Source of the DNA: Dendrocalamus latiflorus
Lineage: Eukaryota > Streptophyta > Magnoliopsida > Poales > Poaceae
Direction: 5' to 3'
Length of the DNA stretch: 64,000 bases
Assembly (NCBI GenBank): GCA_017311315.1
Contig: CM029642.1
Location: forward strand, 13,657,624-13,721,623
The notes beneath the pieces were generated by a model. It saw only the letters and a list, made by a program, of their open reading frames with translations. It made no database searches and was not told the origin of the DNA. A program made the position numbers and the translations under genes. Of this stretch, positions 34,572 through 47,488 are shown in pieces. Within the stretch, counting starts at the first letter, position 1, and each line of letters begins with the position of its first letter.

Positions 34572-37500
34572 TGTCGGACCTCGGGTTAGCAAACCCAGAT
34601 CCTCTGTGATTCCACCGCACTATTCCCTGGATCAGTAGATAGTGCTCACAGATACATTACTGTATATCAAAAACATACCATGCGGAAGTGTAAATAATAC
34701 AGTAATACTTACTCATGGGCCGATTGGGCCGAAAACAATAAAATATAGCAGCGGAAACTCCATACAGGTGGGACCCTCAGGACTTGCCCACAGGCAGCCA
34801 ACTGGGGTTCGCGACCTAGTCCATGGCCTCTTCGTCTTCCAGCTCTGTCGACCCTTTTTTTTTGCGTAGCAGGGCTTGCCATTCCTATACTTTCTGACTG
34901 AATGGTAGCAATTAAGCAAGAATGAGTACGATGATACTCAGCAAGCCACCACACAGGATGCAGTAATAATAGATGCAAGCTGTCAAGGGAGGCTTGAGTT
35001 TCTTTTATTTGCTAAAAGCATTGTTTTGGAATTACAATAAGTAAGAAAAATCTCCTGAGACATAGCAATTTTAACTGAAACATGTTTTATGAAATTGATA
35101 GTGAGAATGCGATTATAATTGTAGTGTAGGTTACATCCACCTTTTAAAGTGCATGGCTACCTCCACCAATGCTAGTTTTCGCCGCTGGAGTACATCTCTC
35201 CAGGAAAAGTTCATGGTCAGAGTACATCTCTCTGACAGGTTTTATCCCACCCACAAATGTTTTTGGAAATAGAACTAACTCGAGGAGAATCCCATGTCCG
35301 CCCTTGACCGTGGGCACGGCTATTCGAATAGTTTTGACTCTGCAGAGTTTGTACACTTTCACCACAAGAGACGATCCGCTCGTTTCCCCACACGATTCCT
35401 TAGTCATGCGGTTGAGTGGATCATCACAATAACTGTTCAAAATATCGAGCCCCTTTTGTCATCTCACTTTATGGGCTGCTCCCACTTGCGGTGGGTCCCA
35501 TACTTTGCATGGGATGTAACCACGGAAACTAGCGCATTCGGACTGCAACTCTCCACAACGCTAGCACGGCTGGAAACTTCACCCTGCACTCGGTGTCCCT
35601 TTAGGCCTTCTCTTGCCCTTATAGCATCCTCCTTTCCCCTACCAGTGAGATGAGTTCCGGGGGTCCGATAGATTTACTTAGCCAAGTTGCACTTTGCAGA
35701 CTTGTGGCTGTACTATTTTACACGGAGAAGTCATCACAGGATTAAGTCCTTAGTGCGTCCGGGCGGTTCAGTCCACAATCCAATGTGCTACTTCCACACC
35801 AACCACTCTTACCACCCGCCCAAACAGGTATAGCATGTTTTGAGGGTTTTGAGAAGCATAAAATAAGTAGTCACAAAGTATTCAGCCACGTACATCCCGT
35901 GACTGCCCAAAACAAGTTCTCATGTTTATGAAGATTGATGATCAGGGCAACTAGCGCCCTGGACTTGACAAGACTAGCATGGCATTTAATATGACTTATA
36001 GCTAGTAAAGTTATCATGAATATCTATGGTGACAAGGATCAGGTGATTCAAGTATCAAAGGATGGCATAATAATTTTAATACAACATCAAGTGGGCATGT
36101 AGCTACCTTAAGTTTTAACATATATTTGCATAACAAATTAAGCATGCAAGTTGATAGTTTAAAAGAACATAATTTTGCATAAAATATAGGATCAATATGA
36201 TCAAAGTGATGACTTGCCTTGCTTGGAGTATCATGGCCTTGATTGACCTAGGTCAAAGCCTGCTCAGTCAGCGATCTTAACTTCCTAGTCGTCGCTTTTT
36301 CCCGAGTCTTGATCTTGTTCAAATCTGTCGCCTCGTTGAGCCTTCAGATTCTAATACGCGGCAAAGAAAAGAAAGACCAAATAAATCCAAACACTTTAAA
36401 TGCCCGATTTAATTTAAATTATACATTTATTACGATTTGAGAATAGAAGGATGATTCGGGTTAGTGTGCCGTAAGCACATCGGTAGATGAATTGGGCAGG
36501 AGAACGAACTGTCTAAGCAACTTTACCGAGAGGGAAAATTTTAGAATAGCGGAGGATCAAAATGAGTAAGTATCTTTAGGCATGTAACCAATCTGGAAAA
36601 AGGTAGTGGCCATACATGGCCGATTAGGGAAAGGTGAGGTTCGATCTGTTACTTGTTAACTTTCCTTCTATTGATTTATATTTATCAGGGAAGCTCCATG
36701 AGTCAGGCAGGACTTATGGACAGATAAAAGAGGGTATCGATGGTGGTAAAGAGGAACATGATTTTAGGATGCGAAAGCTTTACAAGAGAAGAGTATTGTT
36801 TTATGTTCCCGATGAAATCTTAATCGTAGGCACTCATTATTTTAAATCTTAGCATTTTAAGAGGAATGTTAAGGTCTTTACCACAATTATATTAAGTACT
36901 TCGTGAAAAGATAGATTCCATAATTTTAGGGACGAGTAAACCACACTTGATATTGTATGTGGCTTGCCAATGATTAGTTTAAGCACTATTAAGAGAGATG
37001 ACATGATTTTAGAGATAAGCAGATTACTCTTGACATTTTATGTGGCATCCCGGCGATTCTCGATAGATAAATTTTTATTAAGCGAGGTAAATTGAACCCT
37101 CACGATTTGAAATGTTATAATGGATGCATGTATTCAAAGCATTATTTTAATTATCTTTGTGGCTATTTTCTTAGCTATCATGGATTTAGTCAGGATAAAA
37201 TGGGTATGAATCTTTTGTCAAGTTTCTCCACCAAACCTTTTAACCATATTATTATTATTATTATTATTATTAGATTAGTTTCTTGTAAATCCCCCGATAA
37301 TAGTAAAATAGTTCATGGCATAGATTTAGCTTGATTAATCTTGTATATGGGGATCAACTTATTAATCATGATTGGCATAAAATTTACAAATGCGAAGTTG
37401 TTAATTTAATTGTATAAATCTTCTTTATTAAGAATTTACAATTAATTCCTTATTCTTAGTCTCATGCATAATGTGTCTTTGCAATCAATCTTAAATTTTT

Positions 37501-39276
37501 AATTTCATTTCATAACCCCTGTAGTTAAATCTCACAATTAAATTAATATTCCCATTTTTATTTACAAACCGTATTCTAAGATTGATCTGGGAAAGATGCA
37601 AGTGATACACCTTAGCTATATGTTAATCTTTAGTGGGGCCCATATGTCATACACAGAGAGAGACATACAATGGGGGGGTTGTCTAGGCTGGCTAAGAGCA
37701 GAACAGAAAAGGGGAAGAATAGCGAGACAGAGGAGGGGGACTGGCGGTGGAGCCGTGCGGCGTCGCCGGCGGGGAGCAGTCACGGAGGCGACGGCGATCG
37801 GCAAATTGGGATGCCCAGGTGACGGGGTAGCTAGGGGGGTGAGTAGTTTCGGCCGGGGAGGCGCCCAGGCGTGCCGGCGGTAGAGCTAGGCGGTCGGCGA
37901 TGAGGGTAGACGGGGCGCCGGCAGCCGGGAAGGGATAGGGGCAAGATGAGGCGCACATGAGCAGTAGTGAAGTACTTGGGGCTTACCTGAGTGGTTGGTT
38001 TGATCGGAGAGAGGCCGGAGCGGGCTGGCGGCGAACACGGGCGGCGGCGCGGGGAGACCACCGTGGAGGGAGGAGCTTAGGCGACGGGGAGCTTGGCCGA
38101 CGTTTGGGGAAGCTTCAGGGCATCGTGGAGATGCTCTCCAAGTGGGGAATCGAAGCGAGCTCGACCGAGGAGGGAGCGGCGTGAGCGGCGGTGGTTTCGG
38201 CCGGAGATGGGGAGGATGGCCGTCCCGGCGAGCTCGGTGCACGAAAATCCGATTAACTCGGAGGGGGAGTAGCTGGGGAGCGGAGGCACGCCATGGCACA
38301 TTCAATTTGGAGAAAGAGCCGTCGTGGTGGCCGGAACATTGTGAAGGCGTCGTCGGCCATCACTGGTGCTCGACTAAACACAAGAAAAGAGAAGAGGGGA
38401 AACTTCGGGGAAGCAGGGCAAGACCGGGGGCTATTTATAGCTGGCGGCGGTCACTGTGGAGAAGCTGTAATCGACGACCCGGGCACATGGTGTGGCATGG
38501 GCGACGGCGTACTTCGGCATGGCGCGGCGTCCGGCGGTATGGGCGACGACGTGGAGTAGGGGGATGGCGCCAAGGGTAGGCCGGTGGTAGGGTACTGGCG
38601 CGGAGGTGACGGGGGGGGGGGGGGGGAAATCCGGGGGCGGCGCGAGCTGGGGGCGGGGCGGGAGGCGCGGGCCGGGCCGGCTTGGCGCGACGGAAGGAGA
38701 GGGAGGAGGATGGGGGGAAGAAGAAGGAAGAAGGAGGAGGCTGCGGTCGGGCCAGAGGGAAAAAAAAGAGCGGCCGAAAAAAATAAAAAGAGGTGGGCCG
38801 GCCCAAGAGGAGTTTTGGGGATTTTAGAATTTCCAATTTTTCTTTGGATTTCAGATTTGATATGGTGAGTAGATTTGAATCTGAAAACTTGGTTCAAACT
38901 TTCGGGTTCAACAATTTAATTTTAAGATCGTCGAGCTTTAGTGAATTAAGTCTTAATTTTTCCTAACTTGAATTTTTAAGATATGAAATTTGGATTAAAA
39001 GATTTTATATTAACTTTCGATTTCCATTCCTGGCTTTGAATCTTCAGATTTTAAATTTTAAATTCGAACTTAAGATCTCCAAGTAAACTTGGATTTTTCT
39101 CAGTTTGATTTTCAACCTTGGTTTTTTATTCCAAGATTTCAAATTTTTATTACCTGGGCTTTTGGCAAGAAAAACCAATTTAAGAAATTCGAGTAACATC
39201 GAAGATTTTTGAGATACACTAGAGAAACAATTAAAAGATTTTGAAATTACACTAGCTCCCTACTTGGGATGTTACA
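34572..39276 (-). repeat. 3' LTR (left copy), 4705 bp
   Basis: Nearly identical to the right LTR. Differences seen by eye include single-base changes near 35510, 37016, 37933, 38148 and 38634, a long G run (from ~38609) that is much shorter in the right copy, and A/T homopolymer changes. It contains an ATT microsatellite (37246-37272) and a GC-rich U3/R/U5-like section (37660-38750). The overlapping ORFs there are on both strands and not credible genes. Confidence 0.95.
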
Positions 39277-39290
39277 AATCCTACCCCCCT
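39277..39290 (-). other. Polypurine tract
   Basis: On the minus strand this reads AGGGGGGTAGGATT and directly abuts the start of the 3' LTR, the expected place for plus-strand priming. Confidence 0.85.
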
Positions 39291-39653
39291 TAACAAGAAT
39301 CTCGTCCCCGAGATTCGAGTGGAGTAGAAAGAAGTAGGTGGGAACAAGCCGGCTAGCAAAAAGGTTCTAGGGTACTCCTTGGTACTACGCCCTTTTCTTG
39401 GAGCCATCCGAAGAGGGGATATCCAAATAAAAATGGTCAACACTTGGAGAAAACACCACACAGGAGACCTTGTTCATCTGGATAGATTGCAGCTAGCTTC
39501 ACTTCATCGCTTAACATTTCGAGGGCTTGCTGTTTCTTCTGTGTTGATTGCTATTTCTCTTTATGCTGAAGCGGTAGCAGGGTCTAACATCAAGGTGCTC
39601 CGACACTTCTTATTTATTCGGGCTACCCCCCTTAACATGACGGGTGACCGGTA

Positions 39654-40508
39654 CTAATTGCTCTTGTCAGCTTTAGTCATGACAATTCTGGTGGCAGCTT
39701 GGAGGCTCAGTCTTTGTATCTCAGCAGCCTTGGTCAGCAACGAGCTCATGGAGCAATCCTTGGGGCAGTGGTCTTGTCCCTCACAGAGAAAACAGGTGAT
39801 CTTGCTCGTTGGACATTCTCCTGGTGGGTGGTCTTCTTCACAGTTGGGGCAATTTGTTGTGCATTGACTTTTCTCATGTCCCTTTTCTCCGCAACGTGTA
39901 CATGCCACTAGGTTCTTGAGACAACCTTCTGGTAGGTGGTGTTTCTTGCAGTAAGGACAATACGGATCTAGGCAATTGTAGCTGTAGGGTCCTGTTTGTC
40001 CGCAGGTAAAGCACGTAACCTGCTGCAGTGGAGGGCATGATTGGGCGTCATGTCCTGCCTTGCCACATTCAGCGCATGCAGTAGCTGGCAGTCCTTCTGG
40101 ACCTGATAGTGGGGCTTCGTTAGGTCCAGTTGGTTCCTGGATGGCACACTTGGAACTAACACACTTCCCTTTGTCAAGACCGAGGTTGATGGCGACGACA
40201 TCCTTTTCTTGCTTGCTCGATTTCCGTTGAGGGCAGTCTCTCGCATAATGTCCTGGGTCACTACATTTGAAGCAGTTGGCCGCTTCGTCTTGCTTCTTCT
40301 GGGGGCACCGGTTAGCATAGTGTCCAATATCTCGGCAACAGAAGCAAACAATATCCTTTCGAAGTTTGCTTGGGGTCATGCCACTGGTATTCCCATTGTG
40401 ATGACTGCTTCGAGTGGGTTTGAGCGAATATTTGGTTGAGTGGTAGGGACCAAAGCGAGTAGGAGTTACTGGTTCCGTCTCCTTGCTTCTAGCCTTGTTC
40501 TTGACCAT
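39654..40508 (-). CDS. Gag-like protein with about eight zinc knuckles
   Basis: An open frame of 284 codons on the element's coding strand. From about residue 55 to 265 it carries a run of CCHC knuckles of the form CX2CX4HX4C: CFCCRDIGHYANRC, CFKCSDPGHYARDC, CAECGKAGHDAQSC, CTRCGEKGHEKSQC and CFLCEGQDHCPKDC. At least three variant units are present (CFTCGQTGPYSYNC with Pro for His, CPYCKKHHLPEGC, CPNCEEDHPPGEC). Nucleocapsid knuckles bind the element's RNA; a typical plant LTR element has only one or two. No capsid-type region is recognised upstream of the knuckles, and the 2.3 kb between the PBS and this ORF has no ORF of note. The first Met was taken as start. It could also be a captured CNBP-like knuckle protein. 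Confidence 0.75.
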   Translation of the reverse strand: MVKNKARSKETEPVTPTRFGPYHSTKYSLKPTRSSHHNGNTSGMTPSKLRKDIVCFCCRDIGHYANRCPQKKQDEAANCFKCSDPGHYARDCPQRKSSKQEKDVVAINLGLDKGKCVSSKCAIQEPTGPNEAPLSGPEGLPATACAECGKAGHDAQSCPPLQQVTCFTCGQTGPYSYNCLDPYCPYCKKHHLPEGCLKNLVACTRCGEKGHEKSQCTTNCPNCEEDHPPGECPTSKITCFLCEGQDHCPKDCSMSSLLTKAAEIQRLSLQAATRIVMTKADKSN

Positions 40509-42763
40509 TGCTTGTTTGATGATGACGGGATCAGTGAGTTCTTAGTGAGTTGGGGACTTGAGTATTGATCCTTTTGAGTGACGCAACTTCCAAGTCGTTG
40601 TCTTTTTCAAGATATTGCCTCTTTCGACTGGAGAGCTTTAAGTATCTTGACTTGGCTATCTACTACCTCTTGCCTGCGGACCTGGCGAGGTTTTTAGCAA
40701 TAAGGTGAGGAGGAATTAGCACGGGGTACGGAAAAAAATTACAGGGATGAGATATTCTAACCCATTCTAAGGAGTGCACACCCAGAAGCTGGGGCAGTAC
40801 ACAAGCCACACAGAAAACCCAAGCCTTTGAAAACACGCTTTTCCTGTGACTACGAAATACGATGCCCGAGGGCAAGAAGGCAATGCACAGGGCCAAATAA
40901 AATCTTTTTGGACCAAGCAACGTCTATGTGCGGATACACACACAAACGACACAAGGTTCTGAACACTAGATTTGTCGAAGCGAGGCCATCAAATCTTCAC
41001 GAGCATCCCTGACGCCTTTGAGCTTAAGCCTTTGAAGTGAGGGAAAAGGAATAAGGAAAACCAAATTTCCTTTCTTTAGACGGAAGTAGCAGAAGGAAAG
41101 GGTTAAGACGTGCTTTGGCAACGAAGCTCATGCTTCTTATTATTGTTTTGGAAACATAGCTTTTTTTAAAAAAAATCCTAATATCCTCCAAGGTCACCAT
41201 ATTGACAGACTAATTTATTCCCAAACTATTTTCATTTGTAGGCTTAGAATCCAAGGCCATGTTAATCTTGCGTATACTTGATTGAATCTAAAAGTAACTC
41301 CCTTTAGTAATTAGTCTCAGCACGATTATTGACTAATACTCCAAACAGTGAGTGTTATCATTTATCCGATCCACAATCATATAACTTCCAAGGGTTCATT
41401 CACCAAGTCAGAGTTACCTATTCCTCAAATGGATCTCACTTTCCAACATAAAATCATAAATCCAGTCTTGGGTTTATCATTCCACAATCCCATTCAACTG
41501 TTTACCTGAATATTACTCCAAAATCTTTACCTTTAAATCCACCCGTACTGGTTTGCATCATGGTTTCAAGATTTCTATATTTTAAATCCACCAATACCAC
41601 TCACATCTTTTACATTTTAAATCCACCAGTACCACTTGTATTATGGTTCCAATATTTCAATCCACCAATAGCATTTGTATTATAATCCAACCTTTTCCAC
41701 CATTGATGTATACTCATAATCTGTTTATTCAAGTGTTCAGTCCTACTATCACAAATTTCCTTCCAAGCGACTTCATGGTCATAAACGTCCACCGAGAGTA
41801 ATGTTATTACTCAAATCTATAAATCAAGGATTATTATTACCTCTCCTAGTTTTCCTCAGAATTTCCAATAATCCATCCAGTAATCAGCTATATCCTATTA
41901 TCCCACTAGTGCAAACATTCACCGGGAGCCATATTGTTTATTAAAGCTGCAACCCAACAATTGTTATTAGACTCCCCACTTTTCTAAAATTCCATTGATC
42001 CACTTATTTGAGCCAATCCAATCTTTTTGAGTTGGTCCACTCATTTAGCCAATTCAATCATCTATATCTCTCCATTTATCTAACCAATCTGATTATTTTA
42101 GCCTATTCAGTCCTTTTACATTGGTCTACTAACTCAGCCAATTTAATCATTCAAATTGGTCCACCTGTTTTAACAAATCCAACCAAGTAAACTCATCTAT
42201 CCATTCAATCAATCCGATCATCAAGTTGGTTCACCCACGTAACTAATCCAGTCCTTCAAATTGATCTGCCTATTTTTCATCCAAACATTCACACCATTGA
42301 TTCTCTCTTACGATTGACAAGAATCCACCAGGATTTACACTTATGTCTGGGAAATCAAAGCGAATCCTTAGAATAAACTGGCAGGGAGTTGAATTTTTGG
42401 AAAACTTTCCTTGGAAGCTTAAGTTAGTTGAAATCAGCTTGAAAATAAGCTTTGCAAATAAAATTTGGCAATTTAATCTTCCAAGGATAACAAATTTTGT
42501 AAATAAAACTCGATATTGGTTTTATGATTTTGGCCCAAGGAATTTGTTTTTTCAGAAGAGAACTCAGGCACGCGTCAGTTTGAATTCGGGATGAGAGAGC
42601 CTTGGAGCTAAAAATGGTCGGGGCAGCAAATAGATGAGAGGGAATAATCTAAGAGGGATAAGAGCAGTAATGCTACTTATATTTTGCAATTAGATTTTGA
42701 AGAAATAATTCTAGTCATAAAGCTAACGGCCATGCTACTAAGGTTACGACCTACAGTCGATAT
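40509..42763 (-). other. Long non-coding leader of the retrotransposon interior
   Basis: Between the PBS and the gag-like ORF I see no supported coding sequence on the element strand. At 41530-41700 short units such as ATCCACCAGTACCACTTGTATTATGGTT are loosely repeated, and at 42000-42260 there are ATTGGTCCACTxATTTAxCCAAT units. Confidence 0.6.
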
Positions 42764-42775
42764 GCTCTGATACCA
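42764..42775 (-). other. Primer-binding site (initiator tRNA-Met type)
   Basis: The plus-strand GCTCTGATACCA is the complement of TGGTATCAGAGC, the sequence complementary to the 3' end of initiator tRNA-Met. It sits four bases from the right LTR, as expected for minus-strand DNA priming. Confidence 0.93.
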
Positions 42776-42779
42776 GCTC

Positions 42780-45700
42780 TGTCGGACCTCGGGTTAGCAA
42801 ACCCAGATCCTCTGTGATTCCACCGCACTATTCCCTGGATCAGTAGATAGTGCTCACAGATACATTACTGTATATCAAAAACATACCATGCGGAAGTGTA
42901 AATAATACAGTAATACTTACTCATGGGCCGATTGGGCCGAAAACAATAAAATATAGCAGCGGAAACTCCATACAGGTGGGACCCTCAGGACTTGCCCACA
43001 GGCAGCCAACTGGGGTTCGCGACCTAGTCCATGGCCTCTTCGTCTTCCAGCTCTGTCGACCCTTTTTTTTTTGCGTAGCAGGGCTTGCCATTCCTATACT
43101 TTCTGACTGAATGGTAGCAATTAAGCAAGAATGAGTACGATGATACTCAGCAAGCCACCACACAGGATGCAGTAATAATAGATGCAAGCTGTCAAGGGAG
43201 GCTTGAGTTTCTTTTATTTGCTAAAAGCATTGTTTTGGAATTACAATAAGTAAGAAAAATCTCCTGAGACATAGCAATTTTAACTGAAACATGTTTTATG
43301 AAATTGATAGTGAGAATGCGATTATAATTGTAGTGTAGGTTACATCCACCTTTTAAAGTGCATGGCTACCTCCACCAATGCTAGTTTTCGCCGCTGGAGT
43401 ACATCTCTCCAGGAAAAGTTCATGGTCAGAGTACATCTCTCTGACAGGTTTTATCCCACCCACAAATGTTTTTGGAAATAGAACTAACTCGAGGAGAATC
43501 CCATGTCCGCCCTTGACCGTGGGCACGGCTATTCGAATAGTTTTGACTCTGCAGAGTTTGTACACTTTCACCACAAGAGACGATCCGCTCGTTTCCCCAC
43601 ACGATTCCTTAGTCATGCGGTTGAGTGGATCATCACAATAACTGTTCAAAATATCGAGCCCCTTTTGTCATCTCACTTTATGGGCTGCTCCCACTTGCGG
43701 TGGGTCCCATACTTTGCACGGGATGTAACCACGGAAACTAGCGCATTCGGACTGCAACTCTCCACAACGCTAGCACGGCTGGAAACTTCACCCTGCACTC
43801 GGTGTCCCTTTAGGCCTTCTCTTGCCCTTATAGCATCCTCCTTTCCCCTACCAGTGAGATGAGTTCCGGGGGTCCGATAGATTTACTTAGCCAAGTTGCA
43901 CTTTGCAGACTTGTGGCTGTACTATTTTACACGGAGAAGTCATCACAGGATTAAGTCCTTAGTGCGTCCGGGCGGTTCAGTCCACAATCCAATGTGCTAC
44001 TTCCACACCAACCACTCTTACCACCCGCCCAAACAGGTATAGCATGTTTTGAGGGTTTTGAGAAGCATAAAATAAGTAGTCACAAAGTATTCAGCCACGT
44101 ACATCCCGTGACTGCCCAAAACAAGTTCTCATGTTTATGAAGATTGATGATCAGGGCAACTAGCGCCCTGGACTTGACAAGACTAGCATGGCATTTAATA
44201 TGACTTATAGCTAGTAAAGTTATCATGAATATCTATGGTGACAAGGATCAGGTGATTCAAGTATCAAAGGATGGCATAATAATTTTAATACAACATCAAG
44301 TGGGCATGTAGCTACCTTAAGTTTTAACATATATTTGCATAACAAATTAAGCATGCAAGTTGATAGTTTAAAAGAACATAATTTTGCATAAAATATAGGA
44401 TCAATATGATCAAAGTGATGACTTGCCTTGCTTGGAGTATCATGGCCTTGATTGACCTAGGTCAAAGCCTGCTCAGTCAGCGATCTTAACTTCCTAGTCG
44501 TCGCTTTTTCCCGAGTCTTGATCTTGTTCAAATCTGTCGCCTCGTTGAGCCTTCAGATTCTAATACGCGGCAAAGAAAAGAAAGACCAAATAAATCCAAA
44601 CACTTTAAATGCCCGATTTAATTTAAATTATACATTTATTACGATTTGAGAATAGAAGGATGATTCGGGTTAGTGTGCCGTAAGCACATCGGTAGATGAA
44701 TTGGGCAGGAGAACGAACTGTCTAAGCAACTTTACCGAGAGGGAAAATTTTAGAATAGCGGAGGATCAAAATGAGTAAGTATCTTTAGGCATGTAACCAA
44801 TCTGGAAAAAGGTAGTGGCCATACATGGCCGATTAGGGAAAGGTGAGGTTCGATCTGTTACTTGTTAACTTTCCTTCTATTGATTTATATTTATCAGGGA
44901 AGCTCCATGAGTCAGGCAGGACTTATGGACAGATAAAAGAGGGTATCGATGGTGGTAAAGAGGAACATGATTTTAGGATGCGAAAGCTTTACAAGAGAAG
45001 AGTATTGTTTTATGTTCCCGATGAAATCTTAATCGTAGGCACTCATTATTTTAAATCTTAGCATTTTAAGAGGAATGTTAAGGTCTTTACCACAATTATA
45101 TTAAGTACTTCGTGAAAAGATAGATTCCATAATTTTAGGGACGAGTAAACCACACTTGATATTGTATGTGGCTTGCCAATGATTAGTTTAAGCACTATTA
45201 AGAGAGATGACATGATTTTAGAGATAAACAGATTACTCTTGACATTTTATGTGGCATCCCGGCGATTCTCGATAGATAAATTTTTATTAAGCGAGGTAAA
45301 TTGAACCCTCACGATTTGAAATGTTATAATGGATGCATGTATTCAAAGCATTATTTTAATTATCTTTGTGGCTATTTTCTTAGCTATCATGGATTTAGTC
45401 AGGATAAAATGGGTATGAATCTTTTGTCAAGTTTCTCCACCAAACCTTTTAACCATATTATTATTATTATTATTATTATTAGATTAGTTTCTTGTAAATC
45501 CCCCGATAATAGTAAAATAGTTCATGGCATAGATTTAGCTTGATTAATCTTGTATATGGGGATCAACTTATTAATCATGATTGGCATAAAATTTACAAAT
45601 GCGAAGTTGTTAATTTAATTGTATAAATCTTCTTTATTAAGAATTTACAATTAATTCCTTATTCTTAGTCTCATGCATAATGTGTCTTTGCAATCAATCT

Positions 45701-47478
45701 TAAATTTTTAATTTCATTTCATAACCCCTGTAGTTAAATCTCACAATTAAATTAATATTCCCATTTTTATTTACAAACCGTATTCTAAGATTGATCTGGG
45801 AAAGATGCAAGTGATACACCTTAGCTATATGTTAATCTTTAGTGGGGCCCATATGTCATACACAGAGAGAGACATACAATGGGGGGGTTGTCTAGGCTGG
45901 CTAAGAGCAGAACAGAAAAGGGGAAGAATAGCGAGACAGAGGAGGGGGACTGGCGGTGGAGCCGTGCGGCGTCGCCGGCGGGGAGCAGTCACGGAGGCGA
46001 CGGCGATCGGCAAATTGGGATGCCCAGGTGACGGGGTAGCTAGGGGGGTGAGTAGTTTCGGCCGGGGAGGCGCCCAGGCGTGCCGGCGGTAGAGCTAGGC
46101 GGTCGGCGATGAGGGTAGACGGGGCGCCGGCGGCCGGGAAGGGATAGGGGCAAGATGAGGCGCACATGAGCAGTAGTGAAGTACTTGGGGCTTACCTGAG
46201 TGGTTGGTTTGATCGGAGAGAGGCCGGAGCGGGCTGGCGGCGAACACGGGCGGCGGCGCGGGGAGACCACCGTGGAGGGAGGAGCTTAGGCGACGGGGAG
46301 CTTGGCCGACGTTTGGGGAAGCTTCAGGGCATCGTGGAGATGCTCTCCAAGTGGGGAATCGAAGGGAGCTCGACCGAGGAGGGAGCGGCGTGAGCGGCGG
46401 TGGTTTCGGCCGGAGATGGGGAGGATGGCCGTCCCGGCGAGCTCGGTGCACGAAAATCCGATTAACTCGGAGGGGGAGTAGCTGGGGAGCGGAGGCACGC
46501 CATGGCACATTCAATTTGGAGAAAGAGCCGTCGTGGTGGCCGGAACATTGTGAAGGCGTCGTCGGCCATCACTGGTGCTCGACTAAACACAAGAAAAGAG
46601 AAGAGGGGAAACTTCGGGGAAGCAGGGCAAGACCGGGGGCTATTTATAGCTGGCGGCGGTCACTGTGGAGAAGCTGTAATCGACGACCCGGGCACATGGT
46701 GTGGCATGGGCGACGGCGTACTTCGGCATGGCGCGGCGTCCGGCGGTATGGGCGACGACGTGGAGTAGGGGGATGGCGCCAAGGGTAGGCCGGTGGTAGG
46801 GTACTGGCGCGGAGGTGACGGGGGGGAAATCCGGGGGTGGCGCGAGCTGGGGGCGGGGCGGGAGGCGCGGGCCGGGCCGGCTTGGCGCGACGGAAGGAGA
46901 GGGAGGAGGATGGGGGGAAGAAGAAGGAAGAAGGAGGAGGCTGCGGTCGGGCCAGAGGGAAAAAAAAAGAGCGGCCGAAAAAAAATAAAAAGAGGTGGGC
47001 CGGCCCAAGAGGAGTTTTGGGGATTTTAGAATTTCCAATTTTTCTTTGGATTTCAGATTTGATATGGTGAGTAGATTTGAATCTGAAAACTTGGTTCAAA
47101 CTTTCGGGTTCAACAATTTAATTTTAAGATCGTCGAGCTTTAGTGAATTAAGTCTTAATTTTTCCTAACTTGAATTTTTAAGATATGAAATTTGGATTAA
47201 AAGATTTTATATTAACTTTCGATTTCCATTCCTGGCTTTGAATCTTCAGATTTTAAATTTTAAATTCGAACTTAAGATCTCCAAGTAAACTTGGATTTTT
47301 CTCAGTTTGATTTTCAACCTTGGTTTTTGATTCCAAGATTTCAAATTTTTATTACCTGGGCTTTTGGCAAGAAAAACCAATTTAAGAAATTCGAGTAACA
47401 TCGAAGATTTTTGAGATACACTAGAGAAACAATTAAAAGATTTTGAAATTACACTAGCTCCCTACTTGGGATGTTACA
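42780..47478 (-). repeat. 5' LTR (right copy), 4699 bp
   Basis: Counterpart of the left LTR and, on the element strand, the transcription-initiating copy. The primer-binding site lies just outside its left (3') boundary. Confidence 0.95.
46640..46648 (-). promoter_or_regulatory. LTR promoter TATA box (right LTR)
   Basis: The plus-strand TATTTATAG reads CTATAAATA on the minus strand. It is followed in the element direction by a pyrimidine-rich GC-rich leader. The equivalent site in the left LTR is at 38432-38440. Confidence 0.6.
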
Positions 47479-47488
47479 TTATTCATAA

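Larger units (their letters stand above)
34572..47478 (-). mobile_element. Complete LTR retrotransposon, 12.9 kb, giant LTRs, no pol seen
   Basis: Two directly repeated LTRs (34572-39276 and 42780-47478) enclose a 3.5 kb interior. The exact 5-bp TSD TTATT lies at 34567-34571 and 47479-47483. LTR ends on the element strand are TGTAACATCCC and GGTCCGACA. A tRNA-iMet-type primer-binding site (TGGTATCAGAGC) is on the minus strand next to the right LTR, and a polypurine tract abuts the left LTR, so transcription runs right to left. The only substantial ORF is a zinc-knuckle gag-like protein. No protease, reverse transcriptase, RNase H or integrase motif is visible in 39277-42779. It is a non-autonomous element that must borrow pol from a relative. 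It splits the RPA-like pseudogene. Confidence 0.95.

Noticed and set aside
37590..38900. Cluster of overlapping GC-rich ORFs on both strands
   Set aside because: They lie in the LTR of the 34572-47478 element, recur unchanged at 45800-47100, overlap in many frames and match no protein family.
34572..47478. Segmental duplication of a gene region (34.6-39.3 kb and 42.8-47.5 kb)
   Set aside because: PBS, PPT, TG..CA ends and an exact TTATT target duplication show these are the two LTRs of one retrotransposon.
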